A stretch of 47,795 nucleotides of DNA from JBOGJG01 sp050747825 (lineage in GTDB: Bacteria; Acidobacteriota; UBA6911; RPQK01; JBOGJG01): positions 1 through 47,795 of the forward strand of contig JBOGJG010000442.1 of the NCBI GenBank assembly GCA_050747825.1, written 5' to 3'. Below, piece after piece: positions 32,901 through 39,929 of the stretch; the first letter of the stretch is position 1, and each line of letters begins with the position of its first letter. The position numbers and the translations under genes are program-made. Below the pieces are notes generated by a model that searched no databases, had not been told where the DNA came from, and saw only the letters and a program-made list of their open reading frames with translations.

Positions 32901-35021
32901 CACGTGTATACACCGTTCGAACTCCCCCGAATGATAGAAAATCTTTACGGCCGTTTCGACATTCTCCCAGATCTCTAATGGAAAAGCTTTGCATTCGAGC
33001 GACCCATCCAACAGGCTGGCTGCTTCTTTATAAAGCCGACTCTTCTGAAGACCATTTAGGACGCCAGAGATGTAAAGTGCTACATTGGCTTTATCTTTTG
33101 CCTCTATAGAATGTCGAACTAACGCCTCGAGGACGAATGGATCATTTTTTTCGTGAATACCGGCTTGGAGAACGGTCGCAATTCGCTTGTGGATGCTCCG
33201 TCTTTCAACGGCCTTCAACTGACTTTTAAGCACCCTGCCCACCCAGTCGTGGCTAATGGCAACGCTTGTGTCGCTGAGGCTGCCACTGAGTCTGACTAAG
33301 TCCAACTGTTCTAATAACGAGACTGCATCCCTCAGCTCATCTGTTCCCGTGTTCAACATGTCCGCCAGAAGATCAATGAGAGTCGGCTTCTCCAGAATTG
33401 AGAGAAATTTCAACGCGGCGGATTGATTCTTATCCAAGCTCAGCAGGCGCTCCCGAATGCTCTTAACCATCGTTTGGGGAACCTTCTCTAAATCGTCAGG
33501 GGAGTGGAGCTGCCAGTGGCCTTCAGAGAAATTCAGGCTGCCTTTTTCCCGAATGAACCTGATGGTTTCGTACACGTAGAAAGGATTACCCTCCGAACGA
33601 ATGATAAGTCTATTGACAAGATCATCGGGAGGATGCCCTCCCAGCAGGTTCAATGTGAGCTCTCTAACTTCCGTGGCAGCCAGCGGATTTAACGTGAACT
33701 CCGCGAGCAAGTGGCTCTGATTCAACAACGACTGTAGCTCCAGCCAATGCCCCGGCAATTCATCTGTACGGTAGTTGCCGAGTACTAAAATTGGGCTGTT
33801 CTGAAGATTAATGATCCGCTTGTAAATCTCAAATGATCCTTCATCCATCCACTGCAGGTCGTTCACGCAAAGAACCAGCCAACGAGTTTCGGCAGCAGCC
33901 TTCTTAAGAAGTCGAATACAGTCTTCTAGAAACTGGTTACTCTCTTTCTGCTCAAAGCTGGGGCCGTCATTTTCCTCATCCATCTGCATGAGTTCTGGCA
34001 TCAATTCCCGAAAGGCATCGAAGCTTGGCGCGCCGGGGTGGTGGCTGATTGTGAGCGTTGCTGCTCTTCGGAGCTTCGCTAGTATTTCGAACTCCTGGAG
34101 AAGCCGTGTCTTACCCATTCCGCTAGGACCGGCAATCGCTATAAACCGGAGCTCCGCATCTGCCTGATACTGTGCAAATATTTGCCGGAAAGCCTCCAGC
34201 TCCCTATTTCTTCCAACCAGAATTGAGCGAAAACGAGGAAGCCTCTGTTGCTCACTCCGCTTATTACCCCTCAGGAGTGCGGCGGCGTAATCAGCCGAAG
34301 GTCGCAGGCCAGTATCCTCTCTAATCAAATCCATTATGAGTTCCTGGACAAGGGCCGGGATGTCCGGGTTTATACGCCGCGGGCTGACTGGATGGGCAAT
34401 TAACTGCTTACCTTTGAGGATACTCGCTTCTTTCTCGGCATAAGGCGGCTGGCCCGCAAGAAGATGATAAAGGATCATCCCCAGGGAATAGAGATCATTC
34501 TTCTGGTCTGCAACTCCAGACGCCTGGAATTCAGGAGATAGGTACTGGATCGATGTATCAGCTTTTAGATGCTCATGGGTTCGCGGGAAGAGGACGTTTA
34601 CCTTAAGCTGTCCTGGGGGAGTTAAAAATAACTGAGAGGGTTTGATGCCGCCGCAGAAAATTTTTCTTTTGTGGAGGTAGGAGAGCAGTTCCGCCAGTTG
34701 TGCTCCCAAGGATTGCCGGTCCTGGAATGGGTGGTTTTCGAGATTATCTAGAAGATGAGAATGTCCAATAAATTCGGATATCAGCCCAATCGTCTTTCCG
34801 CGAAACGTGATATCCAGAAGCTGAGGAAGCGACGGGTGTTCAAGTGACTGCCGGAGCCGATAAACTCGTTCAATTTCGAGCAGTTGTCTTTCTGAAAGAC
34901 TGTTCGTGTCGAATTGCGTAAAAACTTTAGAACTGCCCGACTCCCATAGATCCGCCGCTAAATAGACCCGGATATCGGGTCCTGGCTCCAAGGGATGACC
35001 TATTCGATATCGCCGATTCAA
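29943..35021 (-). CDS. Giant regulator: pseudokinase - STAND ATPase - TPR - GAF - sigma-54 activator
   Basis: The 1692-residue cytoplasmic protein starts with a Ser/Thr-kinase-like domain (1-250) that keeps YLSPEF and KNDLYSLGMILYHLLAGQPP but has FCGGIKPSQ instead of HRDxKPxN and lacks DFG, so it is a pseudokinase. A STAND/AAA-type ATPase follows (Walker A AGPSGMGKTR 297-306, Walker B LVLCVNDLQWMD near 382-393), then long TPR-like helices (about 600-1160) and a GAF-like domain (about 1200-1340). The sigma-54 AAA+ domain is at about 1350-1590 (GESGTGKE, GSFTGA loop at 1425-1430, GGTLFLDEI). A C-terminal module (REDVRQIISIGLSACGGNYR) resembles an HTH. It is the obvious activator for the -24/-12 promoter downstream. 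GAGGG lies eight bases before the ATG. GC content rises sharply in its C-terminal third. Confidence 0.87.
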   Translation of the reverse strand: MNRRYRIGHPLEPGPDIRVYLAADLWESGSSKVFTQFDTNSLSERQLLEIERVYRLRQSLEHPSLPQLLDITFRGKTIGLISEFIGHSHLLDNLENHPFQDRQSLGAQLAELLSYLHKRKIFCGGIKPSQLFLTPPGQLKVNVLFPRTHEHLKADTSIQYLSPEFQASGVADQKNDLYSLGMILYHLLAGQPPYAEKEASILKGKQLIAHPVSPRRINPDIPALVQELIMDLIREDTGLRPSADYAAALLRGNKRSEQQRLPRFRSILVGRNRELEAFRQIFAQYQADAELRFIAIAGPSGMGKTRLLQEFEILAKLRRAATLTISHHPGAPSFDAFRELMPELMQMDEENDGPSFEQKESNQFLEDCIRLLKKAAAETRWLVLCVNDLQWMDEGSFEIYKRIINLQNSPILVLGNYRTDELPGHWLELQSLLNQSHLLAEFTLNPLAATEVRELTLNLLGGHPPDDLVNRLIIRSEGNPFYVYETIRFIREKGSLNFSEGHWQLHSPDDLEKVPQTMVKSIRERLLSLDKNQSAALKFLSILEKPTLIDLLADMLNTGTDELRDAVSLLEQLDLVRLSGSLSDTSVAISHDWVGRVLKSQLKAVERRSIHKRIATVLQAGIHEKNDPFVLEALVRHSIEAKDKANVALYISGVLNGLQKSRLYKEAASLLDGSLECKAFPLEIWENVETAVKIFYHSGEFERCIHVAMDTLRSLTKLKSKDKVFLLVTLGRVYVLKGKLLDAKAVLEQALGIQPAPDEKLMEGVRASLLTCLTILGELGRAGEMAARFSQSLSPDKPDPSLDRSYHALAFYRDKLGDYQGAIRWGMLAIEAAIKQGAFILAVGRFQNIASCYLELGKFTRGAKCLNYCQQLAQETGNRELFFYTSLTRCLLGRKEGRYRVTLSNLCRLESHNERTSRNTYVACELLIEVAKNLNYLLRPEAALVSLERSRKILKKDLIYPSLIDATITQGWTWWLLGEPDRALETCERLETAATPRELGRYFLLLAQIYFTKGDHDRAGREAARAWECFPEYMIYQRNRTRLMQGEILLTQGRFGEAKEYVEGALRTAKEEFYLPQMAKAYLLTCRYWAVAGDLRKARVFALRALQVAKRVERPGLHAEIHHRLGNVQAEMGRREEAIQSYNRALQILKERLLDFSSTYRESFSRQFIAPIEADRDRLLSSQAEAPPSHLIQLRQFTSEVKGAGSLRELGEELGKILRQALPSISGNIFLRQENDQEFQLAAAWGQCRRKGRHLLPQSDSAGEILLPPEPPRDCNGGIAKSLGIPLRRGGGLAGLLYLESNGTGISEADLDFLSCIVSVTEMQLLGELRSSGVEISAKHRLKLRQGREMIGEHPTMRRLFEEISRIAASNATVLIKGESGTGKELVARAIHDLSRRQNGPFVPVNCSSLPADLIESELFGYAQGSFTGAVKAKRGLFEVAEGGTLFLDEIATMPFQLQAHLLRALQEKVIRRIGETGERPVNVRIVTASNQPLEQLIRSGEFRQDLYHRINVCLLEIPPLRERSSDIPLLALHHLEAMNGRESKHQTLGPEALALLSGYSFPGNVRELENIVESAYHLSPGDAITAESISSRLIGGVSPGKRRKALEAALIAEDMVCGRTQFWEAVREPFLRRDLSREDVRQIISIGLSACGGNYRQLVRHFNLPADSYKKFLAFLSTHNCKVDFRPFRSK

Positions 35022-35152
35022 GCTACCCTCTTAAAAAATACGAAATAGGTGATTTTTGTTCTATGTTCTAAATTAGTGTGAATACTTAGTAAATGATTTA
35101 AGCAAAGAAATCAAGAAAATTGCTGCACGGCTAACAAAAAACAAAAAAACTC

Positions 35153-35182
35153 TTGACTTCTTTTCTATTAGGAATCTATTAT
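35153..35182 (+). promoter_or_regulatory. Sigma-70-type promoter upstream of the riboswitch and S8 protease
   Basis: TTGACT (35153-35158) and TATTAT (35177-35182) are 18 bp apart. Transcription would start near 35190, just ahead of the GEMM-like element. The rest of the 323-bp gap between the divergent genes (35022-35152) is AT-rich and probably holds the promoter of the giant regulator, which I cannot place firmly. Confidence 0.6.
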
Positions 35183-35225
35183 TCCAAAATACGTAGGCGG
35201 CAAGACGTACATCAGCCACACCGAA

Positions 35226-35306
35226 AAGGCCACCTGATACGAAAGTTTCAGGGCGCAAAGCTAAGACCTGACGTCCCAAAGGACATGGTCGATTTAGCTG
35301 CCGAAG
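35226..35306 (+). promoter_or_regulatory. GEMM (c-di-GMP-I)-like riboswitch aptamer, variant
   Basis: A closing stem GGC (35228-35230) / GCC (35300-35302) holds two hairpins. The first is CCTGATAC-GAAA-GTTTCAGG (35233-35252) with a GAAA tetraloop. It is followed by the hallmark CGCAAAGC (35254-35261). The second stem pairs AGCTAA with TTAGCT (35259-35264 / 35294-35299) and GACC with GGTC, and carries CCTGAC...ATGG, resembling the tetraloop receptor, then CTGCCGAA. This is the c-di-GMP-I layout. Three junction strands are shorter than the consensus (CA for AAA, GC for GAC, T for the longer 3' segment), so the ligand pocket may differ. It lies 38 bp upstream of the S8 protease. Confidence 0.65.
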
Positions 35307-35310
35307 GTGG

Positions 35311-35320
35311 TTATTTTTTT
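35311..35320 (+). terminator. U-tract after the riboswitch (possible expression platform)
   Basis: TTATTTTTTT directly follows GGTGG (35306-35310), which can pair with CCACC (35230-35234) in the aptamer 5' strand. This suggests control by premature termination, but the competing hairpin is not clear-cut. Confidence 0.35.
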
Positions 35321-35344
35321 GCCTACGAGAAGAGAGGCTCCTGA

Positions 35345-37183
35345 ATGGCATTATGGGCTGCTGTGCGCGGAGAAAAGTGGACTGCAGGTAGTGCAATAGT
35401 CGTTACTTTTTTTGTCTTTTGCTTACAATTCCTGTGGTTTGGAAATCTGAATGCCGTCAACTGGCGCCAGCGCCTAAGTGACCGAGCCACGAAGATCTCA
35501 CCGTTGTTAAGAGACGAGGTCGAATTACTTGCGGCCAATCCCATCTATGATTACGCCATACCGGTCATCGTTCGGGTGGATCGAGATTTCTTCGCACACA
35601 ACCAGGTTGGAAGGTCGAAAGTTGAACAAGTCAACGCCTTATCAATTGTACACAGCTACGCTGCTCGTTTAAGCGCAGGGCAGATCCGACTCCTTTTGGA
35701 ATCTGAGTTGGTAGAATATATCGCCCCGGACGCGATTATTCATCCTACTGATGATCCAGATGATAGCGATAGCAACAAAGGGAGTGGATCATTCAAGCAG
35801 AATCCCTTCCTGGCCACGATTGGCGCCGACCAGGTTCATGCGGCCGGCTATGACGGTAAAGGCATTACGGTCGCTGTCTTTGATTCGGGGATCAGCGCTC
35901 ATCCTGATTTAACCGGTAACCGCATTAGGGCTGCCGTTGATTTTACGGGTCCGCAACCCCGCGTCAAGGCCGACAACTTCGACTCCTACGGGCATGGCAC
36001 ACACGTAGCAGGTGTAATTGGAGGAACCGGCAAGAAGTCAAACGGGCAGCATGGGGGGGTTGCTCCGGGCGTTGACTTTATTGACCTGACCGTTATCGAT
36101 GACTCAGGGTCGGGACGGGTTAGTAATGTGCTAAAGGCGATTGATTGGCTGATAGAAAACAACGATCAGTACGATGCCCGAGTATCAAATTTCTCTATCG
36201 GTCATCCGCCGTTTCAATCCTATAAAGATGATCCTCTGGCCCAGGCAGTCCAGCGGCTGGTGGAGGAAGGAGTTATTGCCATAACTTCGGCCGGGAACCT
36301 GGGGAAGACGGAGAAATACCCGAAGATCTGGGGGGCTGTTAACAGCCCGGCTTATCATCCGTTAGCAATCGCCGTGTACCCGATTAACACTAGGGGGACC
36401 GTTTCTCACTTCGATGACGTTGCCACTCCCTACGGGTCAAGAGGGCCCTCTTATATAGACGAGTTATTCAAGCCGGATCTCTCGGCGCCGGGAAATAAAA
36501 TCGTTTCTCTGCTAGCCAGGGGAAGTAAACTCGAGCGAGAGCATCCCGAGCTAGTATTGGACAGGCATTATTGGACTCTAAGTGGCGCCAGCACAGCTAC
36601 TCCGTATGTCAGCGGGACCGTAGCGCTAATGCTGGACGCTAATCCTGATATCAACTCTAACATCACCAAGCTGCTGCTGCTAGTTTCAGCAATCAAGTTG
36701 CAAGCGCCGCATATTCTTGAACAGGGTAACGGGCTGGTGAACACCTTGACTGCGGTTGCTCTTGCGGAAGCAGTCGATGTCAAGAAGGCAGAAGTCTCGG
36801 ACATAGTCTCTCCAACATGGACACTGGAGGGTGAAGAAGTCTGGTCTGGTGGAGCTTTTGCTTATGCAGATCAGATTGTATACAGTCTTTTGATCCATGA
36901 TAAAGCCGATTTTTGGGGTGACGGAGTGATCTGGAATGATCATATCAGGTGGGATGATCCCATTGACTGGATCAGCGGTCTGGCCGCAAGACACAGCCTA
37001 CTTTGGCTGGACGGAATAATATGGGACAAGGAGTTAGCTTGGGCTGATGGCTTAATTTGGGACGAGGGCGTGACTTGGGTAGATGGTATAATCTGGGTTG
37101 AAAATAAGGTCCGTAGTGACGGGGTAATTTGGACTGATGGCGTGATATGGACCGACGGTATAATTTGGGTTGAAAACAGATAG
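35345..37183 (+). CDS. Subtilisin-like (S8) serine protease with tryptophan-hexad C-terminal repeat
   Basis: The 612-residue protein has one N-terminal membrane/signal segment (about 15-33), an inhibitor-like propeptide (about 70-135) and an S8 domain. The catalytic set is Asp180 (VAVFDSGI), His217 (YGHGTHVAGVIGG), Asn318 (TSAGN) and Ser416 in SGASTATPYVSG, where the usual GTSMATPH is altered. From 524 to the end, Trp occurs every sixth residue with the unit W-x-D-G-x-I. AGAGG seven bases before the ATG supports the start. The GEMM-like leader and the HD-GYP/GGDEF gene downstream tie it to cyclic dinucleotide signalling. The repeat may form a beta-structure or bind a surface partner; that is inference. 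Confidence 0.9.
   Translation: MALWAAVRGEKWTAGSAIVVTFFVFCLQFLWFGNLNAVNWRQRLSDRATKISPLLRDEVELLAANPIYDYAIPVIVRVDRDFFAHNQVGRSKVEQVNALSIVHSYAARLSAGQIRLLLESELVEYIAPDAIIHPTDDPDDSDSNKGSGSFKQNPFLATIGADQVHAAGYDGKGITVAVFDSGISAHPDLTGNRIRAAVDFTGPQPRVKADNFDSYGHGTHVAGVIGGTGKKSNGQHGGVAPGVDFIDLTVIDDSGSGRVSNVLKAIDWLIENNDQYDARVSNFSIGHPPFQSYKDDPLAQAVQRLVEEGVIAITSAGNLGKTEKYPKIWGAVNSPAYHPLAIAVYPINTRGTVSHFDDVATPYGSRGPSYIDELFKPDLSAPGNKIVSLLARGSKLEREHPELVLDRHYWTLSGASTATPYVSGTVALMLDANPDINSNITKLLLLVSAIKLQAPHILEQGNGLVNTLTAVALAEAVDVKKAEVSDIVSPTWTLEGEEVWSGGAFAYADQIVYSLLIHDKADFWGDGVIWNDHIRWDDPIDWISGLAARHSLLWLDGIIWDKELAWADGLIWDEGVTWVDGIIWVENKVRSDGVIWTDGVIWTDGIIWVENR
36914..37168 (+). repeat. Coding repeat: six-residue tryptophan period
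   Basis: Residues 524, 530, 536, 542, 554, 560, 566, 572, 578, 584, 596, 602 and 608 are all Trp; only 548 (Ala) and 590 (Arg) break the series. Units include WGDGVI, WLDGII, WADGLI, WVDGII and WTDGVI. At DNA level this is an 18-bp period with diverged codons, so it is not a recent slippage product. Confidence 0.9.
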
Positions 37184-37205
37184 ATGATCGATACTTTATT
37201 ATTGA

Positions 37206-37222
37206 GACTACTCAAAGTAGTC
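37206..37222 (+). terminator. Hairpin after the S8 protease
   Basis: GACTACT-CAA-AGTAGTC is a perfect 7-bp stem with a 3-base loop, 22 bp after the protease stop. No T-run follows, so termination strength is uncertain. Confidence 0.4.
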
Positions 37223-37269
37223 GAGTGCGATTAAAGCTGTTGTAAGCTTATATCCCTGGAGAAGAAAAG

Positions 37270-37329
37270 ATGAACGAAAGCTCAATCCCTTGCACACAAG
37301 ATCTTAGCGCGATACATTGGTTGGATTAA
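37270..37329 (+). CDS. Possible 19-codon leader ORF
   Basis: MNESSIPCTQDLSAIHWLD is encoded with GGAG eight bases upstream, in the 241-bp gap before the HD-GYP gene. It has no recognised family. It could be a leader peptide or chance. Nothing else convincing is seen in 37223-37424. Confidence 0.2.
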   Translation: MNESSIPCTQDLSAIHWLD

Positions 37330-37424
37330 TTTGGCATCCCAGACAAGCAAAGGCGCAATGCTTCTCTTTGGCTGCTAAGACAAAACAGCCGCACCACTGA
37401 TTTTCGCGTCGCTACCCACATCTA

Positions 37425-39902
37425 ATGCCTTTTTTTGAAGAACAGCTTCCTCAAAAAGCTAAGCTCTACATATTCTGTATTATTTCTCTCGGTATTCCTG
37501 TGTTGGTCTACTGCCTCTACGACTCGATTACCAAGACAGACCTCAGATGGCTTTATTTGGCTGCTCTTGCCGGCATTGGAAGTCTCTTTCCTGTTAAGAT
37601 CCCTTCTAAGTCTAAGAACAACAGATCTCTCTCCATCACTGCCAGTGATGTTTTTGTTTTCTCAGCTATCCTTCTCTTTGGACCAGAACTGGCAGTCGTA
37701 ATCTCTGTGATAGACGGCTTATCAATGAGCCTCCGAACAAGAGTGAGATTGCTCTACAAGCAGCTGTTTAATTTGTCTCAGTTGGCCTTGGTCTCATTCA
37801 TCGTAGGGCAAATATTTTATCAGTTGGAAGGACAGTCTCCTCCCCTCAAGCCAAGCGAATTGGACAGTGTGGCATGGCTCTTTATCGACCTCGGTTTCTG
37901 TGCGCTCCTTTACTTTTTACTTAACTCCGGTTTCGTAGCACTCGCGGTTGCATTGGTTACAAATCAGCGATTTGGGAATCTCTGGAAGCAGGATTTTCTC
38001 TGGGCTTCTCTGACACCGCTAGCTGGCGCTTCTGCTGCAGTTTTCATCTTTTTCTATTTCGATGAGATTGAAATTTATGCGTTAGCAGTTTCAATTCCGA
38101 TTATTGTGGTGATTTATTTTTCTTACAAGATGAACCTTGACCGCGTCAAACAGGCCCACAAGCACGTCGAGCAGGTCAATGGCTTGTACCACTCGACGAT
38201 CGCGGCGCTGGCGATGGCGATTGATGCGAAGGATCAGTGCACGCATGGGCATGTGCACAGGGTGCAGGCGCTGGCGCTCGGATTGGCGAAGCATTGCGGG
38301 GTCACAGAGGAGAAGGAGATCGAAGGCCTGCGGGCAGCGGCCTTGCTGCACGATATCGGCAAGCTGGCCATTCCGGAGTACATCCTGAACAAGCCTTCGA
38401 AACTAACCGAGTCCGAAATGCAGAAGATCAAGGCCCACCCCGCCGTCGGTGCCGAGATCCTGGCCTCCGTGCCCTTCCCTTACCCGGTCGTGCCCTACGT
38501 GCGCTACCATCATGAAAAATGGGACGGCAGCGGCTACCCGGACGGACTCAAGGGAGACGCCATCCCGCTGGGCGCCCGAATCCTTTCGGTGGCCGATTGC
38601 TACGACGCCCTGAGCTCCGACCGGCCCTACCGCCTGAAGCTCAGCCGTAACACCGCCATGGATTACATCCGTTCCGAGGCGGGGACTTCATTCGACCCCA
38701 ATATCGTCGAGATGCTCATCCGAAACATTGACGACCTGGAAGAACGAATCGAAAAGGGACAAACCCAGATTCCGGAAAGCATCATCCATAAGCTGGGGGA
38801 TTCCTTGAGTCCGGAGGAAACCGAGAAACCGAAGATCACCCGAACGGTCTTTCACGACATCGCCTCCACCCACCGGGAAATCCAGGCGCTCTACGAGATC
38901 TCGCAGACGCTCGGAAAATCCCTTAACATCTCCGACACCCTGGCGCTGCTCTCGACCAAGATCAAGACCCTGGTGCCCTACAGCTCCTGCGTCATCTATC
39001 TGACCGATTCGACCGAGAATGTGATCGTCCCCCATCACGCTTCCGGCATCTATTCGGAACTGTTGGACAATATCGAGATCCGGCTGGGCGAGGGTGTCTC
39101 GGGCTGGGCCGCCGCCAACAACCAGACCCTGCTCAATGCCTCTCCCATCTCCGATTTCATGGACGTCCAGCTCCTGCGCTCCGAGTTTAAAAGCTGCCTG
39201 TGCGCGCCCCTCTCGATCAACCAGAGCGTGGTCGGAGTCATCACGCTCTACTCCTCGGCCCTGAACGGCTTTCAAAGCGACCACCTCCGCCTCATGGAGA
39301 ACATCGCCCACCGCGCGGCCGTCGCTATCAATAACGCCATCATCTACGAGGATACGCAGGAGGACGCCTATACCGATATTCTCACCGGGCTCCCCAACAT
39401 GCGCTACTTCAAGATCTTCGCCGACCAGGAGCTGAAACGCGCCTCGCGCAGCAATTATGCTGTTACGCTGCTGCAGATGGACCTGGACTTCTTCAAGCAG
39501 GTCAACGATGAGTATGGACACAAGGTCGGGGACCGGATGCTCATCGAAATCGGCCACGTTCTGCGCAATCAGTTGCGCAAGTCCGACACCTGCATTCGAT
39601 ATGGCGGCGACGAATTCGTTGGAATACTGCCGGGCGTGAGCAAGCAATTGACCGAGCACACCATTGCCCGTATCCAAAACGCCGTTGACAACCATCACCT
39701 GAATCTGGACGACAACACCACGGTCTGCGTCGGAATCAGCATCGGATCCGCCACCTTCCCCAGCGACGGACAGGACCTGGACACGGTCATGTCCGTAGCC
39801 GACCGCGCCATGTATCACAACAAGGTGTCACGGCACGGCGAGCAGAGAAAGGAAGGCGCGCCCGTTCTCCCATTCGAGAAGAAGCGGGCGGATCCGGCCT
39901 GA
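37425..39902 (+). CDS. Membrane HD-GYP / GAF / GGDEF cyclic-di-GMP enzyme
   Basis: The 825-residue protein has an N-terminal sensor of about seven membrane helices (10-235), an HD-GYP phosphodiesterase domain (about 255-430; LLHDIGKLAIPEY and HHEKWDGSGYPDGL), a GAF domain (about 488-640) and a GGDEF diguanylate cyclase domain (about 650-815). The cyclase motif RYGGDEFVGIL (near 726) and DLDFFKQVNDEYGH are intact, so both synthesis and hydrolysis of c-di-GMP (or a related nucleotide) are possible. Base composition switches sharply near 38140 (residue about 239): the membrane part is AT-rich, the catalytic part GC-rich, suggesting a recombinational fusion at the island edge. No clear Shine-Dalgarno sequence precedes the ATG. 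Confidence 0.92.
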   Translation: MPFFEEQLPQKAKLYIFCIISLGIPVLVYCLYDSITKTDLRWLYLAALAGIGSLFPVKIPSKSKNNRSLSITASDVFVFSAILLFGPELAVVISVIDGLSMSLRTRVRLLYKQLFNLSQLALVSFIVGQIFYQLEGQSPPLKPSELDSVAWLFIDLGFCALLYFLLNSGFVALAVALVTNQRFGNLWKQDFLWASLTPLAGASAAVFIFFYFDEIEIYALAVSIPIIVVIYFSYKMNLDRVKQAHKHVEQVNGLYHSTIAALAMAIDAKDQCTHGHVHRVQALALGLAKHCGVTEEKEIEGLRAAALLHDIGKLAIPEYILNKPSKLTESEMQKIKAHPAVGAEILASVPFPYPVVPYVRYHHEKWDGSGYPDGLKGDAIPLGARILSVADCYDALSSDRPYRLKLSRNTAMDYIRSEAGTSFDPNIVEMLIRNIDDLEERIEKGQTQIPESIIHKLGDSLSPEETEKPKITRTVFHDIASTHREIQALYEISQTLGKSLNISDTLALLSTKIKTLVPYSSCVIYLTDSTENVIVPHHASGIYSELLDNIEIRLGEGVSGWAAANNQTLLNASPISDFMDVQLLRSEFKSCLCAPLSINQSVVGVITLYSSALNGFQSDHLRLMENIAHRAAVAINNAIIYEDTQEDAYTDILTGLPNMRYFKIFADQELKRASRSNYAVTLLQMDLDFFKQVNDEYGHKVGDRMLIEIGHVLRNQLRKSDTCIRYGGDEFVGILPGVSKQLTEHTIARIQNAVDNHHLNLDDNTTVCVGISIGSATFPSDGQDLDTVMSVADRAMYHNKVSRHGEQRKEGAPVLPFEKKRADPA

Positions 39903-39905
39903 ACG

Positions 39906-39927
39906 GTTCCAAGTTCCAAGTTTCAAG
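39906..39927. repeat. GTTCCAA heptamer repeat
   Basis: Three units (GTTCCAA, GTTCCAA, GTTTCAA) sit between the HD-GYP stop and the TTG start of the glycosyltransferase. Related arrays are at 43544-43603, 45762-45804 and 46728-46772. Confidence 0.7.
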
Positions 39928-39929
39928 AT

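Noticed and set aside
37330..37424. Second riboswitch before the HD-GYP gene
   Set aside because: GCAAAGGCGCAATGC and a GGCTG/CAGCC hairpin are present, but the GEMM helices cannot be formed.
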